A stretch of 25,335 bases of DNA, from the NCBI GenBank assembly GCA_000226015.1, contig JH153114.1, forward strand, positions 41,766-67,100, in the 5' to 3' direction. The stretch is from Mnemiopsis leidyi (Eukaryota > Ctenophora > Tentaculata > Lobata > Bolinopsidae). This document shows positions 10,589 to 19,699 of this stretch, piece by piece (position 1 is the stretch's first letter; every line of letters begins with the position of its first letter). The translations under genes and the position numbers were made by a program. Below the pieces are notes generated by a model, which did no database searches, was not told the origin of the DNA, and saw only the letters and a list, made by a program, of their open reading frames with translations.

Positions 10589-13500
10589 CTATACTCTTAA
10601 AAACTCATTCAGGTCGTACCCAAAAAAGGCCGCATCATCTCTGTAAAACTTCACCAAAATCCGTTTCTTCTCCTCGGAAACACCACCCAACAACACCTTA
10701 GCTTCCTCCCTCGAACTATTACCGACCTGTCTGAAGAAATTGTCTGGGACGTAGTTGTTGAGATTTAGTTTGTTGATCAGGTACTCACTCTCCTCTTTCT
10801 GATTCTCGAACTTTCCCACGAAGTTGTAGGTCACGTGACATGGTCTACAGATAGTGGTAGCCGGTATCCAGTGTTCGTTCATTTCTTCCACATTCTGAAC
10901 GTGAGATGAGGTGAGGGACGGTGAATCATAAATAACTATGTAGCCTTCTTTTGGAGTTGATTCTGAAACTCTTCTTCTAAAACTACATATTTGAATTATT
11001 ATGGCGGGTTTATTAACGACCGGGAAAACTGAATGGTTTCGGAAAATATGGTGAAATTGTCCTAAGACCTAAACCCGCCACTATATCCCGGTCGTAGTAA
11101 TCCCGTCTGCGGTATCCTACTTTTGGAGTTGATCCTGCAATCTGTTCAGAGTGCATATGTATTGATAATGATAGATATTGGCTCAGCAGCTCTCCAGCGG
11201 GGTGGACAAAAGTAATTAGTAATTACATGGCATCACTTGTTTATCTTTTGCACCAATGCACACCATATCGATATTGCAATTTGACGATATTAGCTTTCGA
11301 CTTCAACTAAGCGATATCATCTCGGCTGAGACAAACTAGTAGTTCAAGTTAAGACAAACAGTACGAATATAGGATCTAGTAACTCTAAACGTTAAGTAGG
11401 TGATATAGTTACTGTATATAGTGCAAGTGTTACTATGGTTACGCTATAGTGTTACCATGGTTACGCTATAGTGTTACTATGGTTACGCTATAGTGTTGCT
11501 ATGGTAACGCTATAGTGTTACTATGGTAACGCTATAGTGGTTACTATGGTTACACTATATAGTGTTACCATGGTAACGCTATAGTGTTACTGTGGTAACG
11601 CTATAGTGTTACTATGTTAACCGTTAACGCTATAGTGTTAATATGGTAACGCTATAGTGTTACTATGGTAACGCTATAGTATGACTATGGTAACGCAATA
11701 GTGTTACTATGGTTACGCTATAGTGTTACTATGGTAACACCTGGTTGTACGGTGCTGCTACTTGATGGAATATAAGACTATATTGATATAGTAAGATTAT
11801 ATCCCTAACCTTGAAGGATGTGATGTAGCTGATGTACTCGGTGAATGTGACAGGAAACCCTCTGTCCAGCTCCTCCTGGGTAAAGCTTCTCCTGAACTTT
11901 TTTATTATCGCTCTACCGTATTGCTGGTGAAAGCTAACGTAGTCCGACCTGTCAATTGAGATGTTTATAAAGGAGCAATCACTTAATGTGTGTGATACTG
12001 TGACAGAGTTCCTCATTTATTAAGAAGAGCTTACCAAAATGAAATAAATCTATTAATCAGGTTTACGTCCATTAACTGATTCATAAGTGGGAAGCCCGCT
12101 AGGATCACCTGTTTTCGTTGGAGTGATGTTGGAACTTGTCTCTCCATGCGCTAACTAGCCTTACCAGGGGATCTCTGACGAAGGTGAATGTGTAGTACTG
12201 GTCCAACCTGGGATAAGAGTACTGTTAGTGTTACTTATTGGGGTGTTACTGTGTAGTGTTACTAAGGTAACACCGTGTAACAGTTTAGTGTTAGTATGGT
12301 AACGCCTACAGGTAACGCCTACAGGTTTAGGGTGCATTAAGCTGTTATAGTGTTACTTATTGGGGTGTTACTGTACAGTGTTACCATGGTAACAGTGTAG
12401 TGTTACTTTAGTATCCTGTATCGCCCACAGGTGTACGGTGCTGTTATAAGTGTTATCTATTGGGGTGTTACTATTTATAGTGTTACTATGGTAACAATGA
12501 AGTGTTACTATAATAACGCCTACAGATCAAGGGTTCTGTCAGTGTTAGTGTTACTTATTGGGGTGTTACTATATAGTGCTACTATGGTTACAGTGTAGTG
12601 TTACTATAGTTACGCCTGGGTGTAGGGTAATTGGGGCATTACTATAACTATGTATAGTTTTACTAATCAGTTTCACTATGTTAAGTGGTAACACTTTTAT
12701 GTTACTTTTTATAATATGTGACTACAGTAAAAACTGAAGTGTTACTTCAACTATTTATAGTGTACTATAATAACACTATTTCATAAATTTGATATAAATT
12801 ACGTCTGAATTTCTTTGATATAGGAGTTGAAAATTGGAAATCTTAACAATTAATATTACTTTACGATTCCTGAAACTGATCGGTCGTTTCTGGCCTATGA
12901 GCCTATCATTGGTCAATCGTTGAAATACAATGAACACAATTTTCAACGTCCATTAAGACTCTGGAATTAAGAGAATGTGCTTTGTGTTTTTGTTGACAAA
13001 GTCCATTAAGAGAAACAATTGTTTTAATTTTGGCATAATCGGTTGTTCACAAAAATGACGTCATAAAAAACATGCCGTACACTTGTAATGCCTTGATGGT
13101 ATCCAGATCACTCAGCCGTTTAAACTGGTGGTCCCAATGAGGGAATATCGTCTCAATATCCTCGTTCTCGTAGAGTGGTATCTCGCTAGACTTTAATAGT
13201 ATCTGCTTCCACTTGGTGCAGGCGGCTTTAGGGACACTGCAGTAAGCGAACCTAGTGGTAATGTAAACTGGAATAACGAACTTGAAACAAGGTACATGAG
13301 AAAACAGTTTCTGAAATAAATAAAGATCGAACATGTTTTTAAGGTTTCTTTCTTGATATATCAATATATATTAAAATGACCGTTTCTAAGATTTACAACT
13401 TAGGCAGAGAAAATCCTGATTGATCCTTGCGGTATATCACCTGTGTTTATGGTCGACAAATATTCTACTGTAAAGATTCTTTTTCTGGTACGATGTCAGG

Positions 13501-14238
13501 ACTTTAGGTTCTGATTTCTCACTCCCGGTGCACTGTTGTCTTATCTATTTAGAAAGAAGTATCAGCCGTTAAATTTAATCATGTTCTGTAATACTCAACA
13601 AGATCTCGTAGCAAGAGTAGTGGTGGAAGCAGGTTATTTCTAAAGTTGGCTTTTACCTTTGTGATTCTGTCGCTATTTAATCTCTCCACTTTTTGATCTC
13701 GCCTCTTGATGGCATATCTGAGCGGTCTTTCAAATTGCTTTGATGCTGTCAAGGTCTCCGTATCTGAGCTTATCTTAGCAAAACCTGCAGAGAAAATTGC
13801 CATATTTGGTCACGAGCTTGAAGTTAAATAATCCGGATAACAGGTATGCCACTGATATTACCCTACCTAGAATACAACAGTTGAGATCACCATCAATCGA
13901 GATTTTACCCTCCAATATTAGAGTATAGTGAGGACTCCATCAAGATACAAGAGCGTAAATGTAATGATATTTTACTGTTCTTTCGAATAACAAAATTAGG
14001 AAAATGAATGAAATATGAATAAGAAATATGAATAAGAAAATAATATCCATGAAAATAAACCAAAACTACGATAGTGTCCGTACACCTACTTTTTAGAACA
14101 TTCGAGACAAACTGTCCGAGAAGAACAGCTAAACACGTGATGCCAACTATCAACACCACTTTTCCAAGTTTTACCAAAAGTCGGGAGGGAATGTACTGAC
14201 TAAATTTCTGGAAGCTTCCCTCTTCCTCATCCTGCCGT
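10589..14238 (-). CDS. Carbohydrate sulfotransferase, Sulfotransfer_2 / CHST8-14 type (first exon not found)
   Basis: Type II Golgi enzyme that transfers sulfate from PAPS to a glycan, of the HNK-1/chondroitin/dermatan 4-sulfotransferase family. Minus-strand exons: 14238-14090, 13784-13657, 13310-13081, 12207-12109, 11948-11810 and 10894-10589 (stop included). They join with matching phases to give about 349 residues; CHST11 is of similar length. Exon 1 here carries a short acidic and basic cytosolic tail and a hydrophobic signal anchor (VVLIVGITCLAVLLGQFV). A stem follows. The 5'-phosphosulfate loop is YCSVPKAACTKWKQILL (about 115), and the 3'-phosphate-binding motif is FVRDPLVRLVSAWRDKF. 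The C-terminal NEHW...CRPCHVTYNFVGKFE block is typical of the family. The exon starting at 14238 begins in mid-codon and has no ATG in frame before the membrane segment, so a further upstream exon with the start must exist. The acceptor glycan cannot be predicted. Confidence 0.88.
10948..11133. other. Interleaved complementary segments between direct repeats
   Basis: Inside the last intron of the sulfotransferase gene, the direct repeat CTTTTGGAGTTGAT occurs at 10948-10961 and 11120-11133. Between the copies are GGCGGGTTT (11003-11011), ACGACCGGG (11016-11024), AAACCCGCC (11071-11079) and CCCGGTCGT (11087-11095). The first pairs with the third and the second with the fourth, an a-b-a'-b' order rather than a nested hairpin. 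Confidence 0.7.
11405..11745. repeat. 22-bp GTTACTATGGTAAC satellite, copy 1
   Basis: About fifteen units of roughly 22 bp (CTATAGTGTTACTATGGTAACG type). The core GTTACCATGGTAAC is a perfect 14-base palindrome in several units; TAT and GGTTAC variants break it in others. It lies in the last intron of the sulfotransferase gene, about 65 bases from the exon at 11810-11948. Confidence 0.92.
12215..12790. repeat. Longer-period GTTACTATGGTAAC satellite, copy 2
   Basis: The same GTTAC(C/T)ATGGTAAC core recurs in a different intron of the sulfotransferase gene, starting a few bases from the acceptor of the exon at 12109-12207. Here it is embedded in longer, irregular higher-order units with TGTTACTTATTGGGGTG and CGCCTACAGGT segments. 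Copies decay toward 12790. The array is related to the one at 11405-11745 but is not its simple continuation, because two exons lie between them. Confidence 0.88.
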
Positions 14239-14559
14239 CTGCAAAATAGTTAAGATTTAATCAGTGTCACTTGAATACTGCTAATCCTGTTAGCAATTTA
14301 ACTGTGTCACTGTCAAGGTCTTCTTTGCAGCCATGTTACTGATTGCATTGACGAGTTTTTATATCCGTCTATAAACGTTCTAAACTTCGAGCTGACGAAA
14401 CTTCGAGCTGTGATCGAACTGTGACAATATTTGCAGAAATATACGAAAATCTTTGTATCAAATATCATGATGAAGTTTTATGAAGAAAATTGAAGTGCGC
14501 ATACATTAACAATAACATTTTGGCGATCTTCAAAAAGACCGAAACAATGTGGTTGAGGT

Positions 14560-14825
14560 TCTTTACCACATTTTGTGGAACAGTTCCACATTTTTCGAAA
14601 CAGTTTAACGTTTTCTGGAACAGCTCCAAGTTTTCTGGGATGAAACAGTTCCACTTTTTCTGGAACGGTTCCAAATTTTCTCATTTTGATTTCTGGAACA
14701 GTTCCAAGTTTTCTGGAACAATACTCTATAATTCGAGAAAATTTGGAATTGTTCCAAGTTTTTTGAAACAATACTCTAAAGTTCCAGAAAATGTGGAATT
14801 GTTTCAGAAAATGTGTTCCACATTA
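14560..14825. repeat. Palindromic GGAACAGTTCC tandem array
   Basis: About ten irregular units of 20-27 bases, each built around TTCTGGAACAGTTCCAAG or a decayed form. The GGAAC-A-GTTCC core is an inverted repeat with a one-base centre. Because of this symmetry, open frames appear on both strands (158 codons plus, 97 minus) with the same Lys/Phe/Ser-rich composition. They are not treated as genes. Confidence 0.88.
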
Positions 14826-15821
14826 TGTTGTTCTGGTTGGATGCTTAATGCTACCCATTTATTACATAAGTTACCTGGTTTTATAGCGGTAGGAATTTGG
14901 GATGAAGGATTTCGTGGTTCTCACCGTCACAGGCATGAGAAGACCACAGACACAAACTGCAGGTGAAACTGAAACAATCAGACTGCACGTGCGACTTAAA
15001 TCTTAAGAATACCGAGAGGACAATTACAAAGTGTCCACAACTTTGCAGCACGATCTATATAGTCTGCACCAGTAATCTCTCCACTCGTCGCACATATATA
15101 GTGTGAGTATTACTAAACCCCACTAGATAGTATAATTCTGCTGCTCCATTCGCTTGTCCTGCAGCACCGCTCTGCTTGATTCCCTGGCTGCATAATCACG
15201 ATATTGGCAATAGCAGACAGTGGGGTGTTATTAAAAATTTACTCAATTACTCGGAGATTAATCTTCTATTGGTATGTAGGTGCAACTGGTGCACTTATGA
15301 GAATAGATAGATAACCTGATAACGCATGAGCTATTGGAGGCGGAGCAAAGTGAAATGTCTTTTTAAAGCTTGCAAACAGTAGGAATAGCTAGACTACGGG
15401 TAATAATAATAAAAGATTAAAAAACTTTCTAAGTTTTAAACTACATCGCCAGTGGCAGTTTTGAGTGCTCACATTCCAAATGCTCAAATTCCAAATGGGC
15501 GACACGATAATAAGATGTGGGACGATAAAGAAGATATTGTTCTCTACTCAAAAAGACTGACAAAATACAGCTACAGGCTAATACAGTAAATTTTGGATAT
15601 GAATAAAAAATTTTATGTCAATATGAAAATAAAAGATAGGTTTGAAGTTCAAATTCAATGTTGCGTCCAGAAGTTTTGCAATTCGACTGAGACCTCGAAA
15701 AAATTCCACAACAATTTAGCATTTTGGAAAATATTTATACAGCTCTGTAAATTAAAGGAAGTGGACTTAAATTAAAGGTACAAAACATAAATTAATTTTA
15801 CTTTTAAGTTTTACTTTAACT

Positions 15822-16102
15822 TAAGTGGCAATTTGTGACAAAAAAGTGGACGATGATAAATTGAAATGTTTTATTTTTCTAAAATGCGATTTTGAGAGTA
15901 TTTGACTAGGTTTCATCTGCAGGAATAGAATATTACATTGATAAAGATATTGGTTGCAAATTGGCTTCAGTCTGAAGTTCAGATTTGTAACCTTTAAGTT
16001 TAAAATGGCAATACGTCTTAAACTTAAGAATAAGATCAAATAATTAAAATCCGCGAATCGACAATTCGCGAATCGCAATTTGGCAACAAATTGCCCAACT
16101 TA
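15822..16102. mobile_element. Candidate miniature inverted-repeat element
   Basis: The left edge reads TTAAGTGGCAATTTGTGAC. The right edge, read on the minus strand, is TAAGTTGGGCAATTTGTTGC, a similar but gapped inverted match. Near the right end are GCGAAT/ATTCGC inverted copies (16053-16069) and a perfect GCAATTTG-GCAA-CAAATTGC hairpin (16075-16094). The motif AGTGGCAATTTGTGA also occurs on the minus strand near 20330, inside the Transib-like element. No target duplication could be defined. Confidence 0.35.
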
Positions 16103-17139
16103 TAGAATTTCAACTTCAAGTTCAACGAACGACTGCAATAACACGATAACACTAACAGATCAGTGCAGTAGTAATTGAGACTGAGTTAGGAAACGCGTGA
16201 GCCAAAACGCGTTACGAAGTCCGTTTGTTTTATAAAATGTGAGTTAATTTCGTCAAATTGATAATTTTACCAGACTACATTTTCGTGGCTCTTAGTGATA
16301 ATAATCTGATAAATAATTCTCCCTCGAGACAAAGTCTTTATTGTTTGATTGATAGGAGCTAGCAATCTGCGTGGTGACGCACTTGCAATGCAGTCGCAGA
16401 CTGCAGACTGATAGGAGTATCAGTAGGACGATGTCGATAGGTCACAACACACACACACTCTTCACACTCTTGCAGTATAACTAAAAAGAATCCTCTCTAA
16501 GTCTGCACTTTAATTTGATCTCGCCGCAGTGGCACAGAACAACGCGCTGTCCAAATGTCACTTTCCTAATTACAAGAACGGTTGAGGAAGCATGCAGGAG
16601 GTTGTTGCAAGATGTTGCAGTGCCCAGACACAAGCAGGATTGTGGAGGAAGCATGCACGTTCCGTTTATTAGTGGAAATTTAGGTTAACCCCCGCTGCAA
16701 TGCAATTGCAAAATTGCAAAATACCTGCAAAGGCCTCTCTACTAGTACATAGTACTACATTCTTCTTAAACCTTATTAATTAAGTAAATTCTATAAGTAT
16801 TATAATAGCTATTTTGTATTTGATATTAATTTGCTCTAAGTCTAAAGGAAGAGGGCGTGGTTAATACTTATAGCTTTATAGGCGGTAGTTGGCGTGGGTA
16901 AATTGTTTTTAAAATGTCAGATTGCTGCAGGCAGCTTTTGAATTATGAGTAACGAAATTTTCATAATAGTCAAATCATCGTTGCTTTTGATTGATGATCG
17001 ACGCTTTAGTATGAGTAAAGATATGAGCAAATAAAAATGTATCGAAACTGAAAAAGACAAACTCAATAAACAGAAGAAAATTGGTATTGAATCCTGGCTG
17101 CAAATACAAAATATACATACATATTTGGAGGGGTTCACA

Positions 17140-17300
17140 TATTGACATGATTTCATCACCTAAAGAGTAAAGGGGGGGAGGAGGGGGTTCCCAAATGCTG
17201 ACGATTGATCGAAGAAGGGGGATTGGGGTTTTGCCAACGATAATGTCATCAAAAATCGACAATTTTCAATTAGTAAAAAGTACAATTTTCAAGTTAGTTT
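17140..17300. repeat. Dispersed G-rich TGACGTCATCA-type repeat, copy A
   Basis: A segment with long G runs, TTCCCAAATG, GACGATTGAT, GCCAACGATAATGTCATC and AATTTTCAA, in the same order as in the right-edge repeat at 24965-25335. The shared order and spacing over about 150 bases indicate two diverged copies of one interspersed family. Confidence 0.75.
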
Positions 17301-19249
17301 AAATTAAAACATAAGGTAAAATTGTATATGGTATAATATAAGCTGTAAACAATAATATAAATATGGTTCATTTCTACCAACTACTCAACTACCAAGCTCT
17401 GTTTATATGACTCAGGGTGTAAAATTTTTAGGGCTGCTTTTGCTGGAGACGGATTCTACCTAGAATCTAAGGCTTATCTGCAAATGGCAATTAGCACCGA
17501 ATTTTAAGCGTCGAGAATGTCCTGGGCTGCACATTCCTTCTACTTATAATTATAATTATATCTAGATCCGAATGTAGTTTACCATGATGGAAATCATTTT
17601 GATATTTATGCAGTATACTTATAGTAGTATTTTGTTTTTCCTTTCAACCTTATATAGTTTTGAAATCGAGAGTCTGCCTGATAATCGTGAATTTGTGAGG
17701 GATGCTATTTTTATGTTCGTTTTGAAAACTGTTTAGAGAGGCAATTGAAATGCAAAAAAAATCATAGTTATAATTTTCCTGCCCTTAATGAAGTGTACTA
17801 TCTCTCAGTCTTGCAGTTTCTAATATATTTCTAATAAATTTATTCAATCATATTTTCGGGTAAATTCATTTAATTCTATTTCTTTTTGCTTCTAAAATTT
17901 TTATTTTATGATAATTGTCTGACATTACAATAGATGTAATAAAACTTTCTAATTCTATTTTTAATTCTAATTCTAATTCTACTGATTAAGATTTAGATCA
18001 AGCCCGTAGTGGTACCCCTCGGGGTTTTCAATCTATCACATGTGGGGCTTTGTTCAATGTACTAATGTATTGTAGGTCAACTTGAATTGTGAAATATGGC
18101 TATTTTGAACCGTATCTTCATAGAAGAGCCCCGTGTCAGAGGAACAGAGTGTCAGAGGGGGTAAATCGTGAAGAGAGGAGTTGCTGTGATTATCGCTTAT
18201 AGTTATCGTAGTGCATCACACAGTCTTGGAAATATGTAAGCTGTGTTTTCAATGAATTTTTGATCGAAATAAATGGCAATTAAAAGCCAAGCATCAAAGT
18301 ATTTTCGCATGAAATGGGGGAAAATGCTGAAAATTTGATGACTTCATAGGTTAACGACCCCTTTCAATATGTTTACTTCCAAGCAAGCGCCGTCGTAGTA
18401 AGGCACAGGGATAGTGGATACTAAAAGTAAAATACAAGAGCATTGGCAGAACTAGAACTATACGAATTGAACTACAACTACAAGTACAAAGTACAATCTG
18501 AAATGAGTATACATTGAAGCGTGTAATTACAGTTGATGAGCTTGTTTGTCAAGAGAATGTATGAATTTTACGTGGCGGTGGTGCCGGAAACAATACTTCC
18601 TGTCGACCTGGCGAGTAGATGTGTGAAACTAATATGCATCAGGTTATAATCATACGTCCTGTATTGTAACGACCCGCAGGGCGTTTTTCGATAAATATGC
18701 ATTTCCATTTTTTCCTCGAATTATTTTGATTCCGCATCATCACTGTTATATTATATTAGTATGAATTTTAGGTTGCGATGGGTTATATTATTTTCCTCTC
18801 ACGTTTCAGCAATCAGCATGTTTCGAATTTGGCGGCACTAGGCCAGACAACGTCTGACTACCATAAGCTCTTGTCTTCATAAGATTCATTCAACAAAAGT
18901 TTGTTCGATCATCAGAAGTCTTTAAATGTTAATCGCCAAAGTAAATAGCGGATTATCAAATTCTTTTCTTGTTTCTATATAGCTAGTACAAATATGTTCA
19001 TTAAGACTGTTACAAATGCAATGAGTGAAACAAGAAGACTACAATTTAAGTTTAAGGAAAAATTTAATTGAACTATTGAAGATGTTTAAAGTTAAACCAC
19101 AGTCACACCCTTTGATTTTTGAAACATTAACAAAACTTTAAGAGCAATAAACTATTAAACTCCTCACCATTTTGCAAAACTCGACTTACAGTGCCCTATA
19201 AGGTGATTCTGTGTGAAGGGCGGGTCGCGTCCATGTAAAATCAACAGTT

Positions 19250-19372
19250 TGTGTTACGTAGCAACAATCGACGTTAATAAGCGTTACGTTATAAGCAACA
19301 ATCGACGCTAATTTGTGTTACGTAACAACAATTAACGTCAAGTGTTTCGTAGTAACAATCAACCTTGAGTAA
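19250..19372. repeat. Four-copy GTTACGTAGCAACAATCGACGTTAA repeat
   Basis: Four diverged tandem units of about 27-32 bases with the shared core TTACGTA-CAACAATC-ACG. Each core includes a TACGTA or TTACGTTA near-palindrome. It lies about 330 bases beyond the stop codon of the SRCR gene (3' side on the minus strand). No coding potential. Confidence 0.75.
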
Positions 19373-19699
19373 GATAACTAAGTGCTCTTATTACAGTATA
19401 ACGGTAGAAAAATTACGTTAAAGTATGTATCTCGAAGCTGCACGTCTCGTTTGAACGTTAGACGGATATCATCTCGTCATGTTTAATTCAATAATCTTTA
19501 AAATGCTTCACTTCAGCGAATAAAAGATGTTTGACTTCTACAATACTAGGACATGTATAACTGTAAAAATGTGTCTGTTAAAGTTAGCAGCTGTAAATGC
19601 AGTAAACATGATATAAAAGCAGTAAACACGCTATCAGCTACTTGTGTTTTTTTTCACTATCTTTAACACGGTCATCCCTCTCTCTTGATAGTGCCAGGT

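Larger units (their letters stand above)
14239..19699. other. Long AT-rich intergenic or first-intron region without a supported gene
   Basis: About 5.4 kb between the most upstream sulfotransferase exon found and the 3' end of the SRCR gene. The missing first exon and promoter of the sulfotransferase must lie here or beyond, but no ATG exon ending in the required phase (two bases into a codon) could be picked out. Short open frames (15593-15775, 15821-16078, 16917-17262) show no family features. Visible structure is limited to the repeats listed separately, a GAGGAAGCATGCA duplication near 16580-16650 and TTCTAATTCTA simple repeats near 17945-17985. Confidence 0.6.

Noticed and set aside
14310..14345. 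Minus-strand ATG (MAAKKTLTVTQ...) as the missing first sulfotransferase exon
   Set aside because: The only GT in its frame leaves phase 0, while the next exon (start 14238) requires two bases from the previous codon; joining them meets a stop.
14490..14966. Long open frame on the plus strand with opposite-strand frames at the same place
   Set aside because: Most of it is the palindromic GGAACAGTTCC array, which reads open on both strands because of its symmetry. It has no domain and no start context.
15593..17262. Several short open frames in the AT-rich spacer
   Set aside because: Lys/Phe/Ile/Ser-rich composition typical of AT-rich non-coding DNA, no recognisable motif and no supported splice partners.
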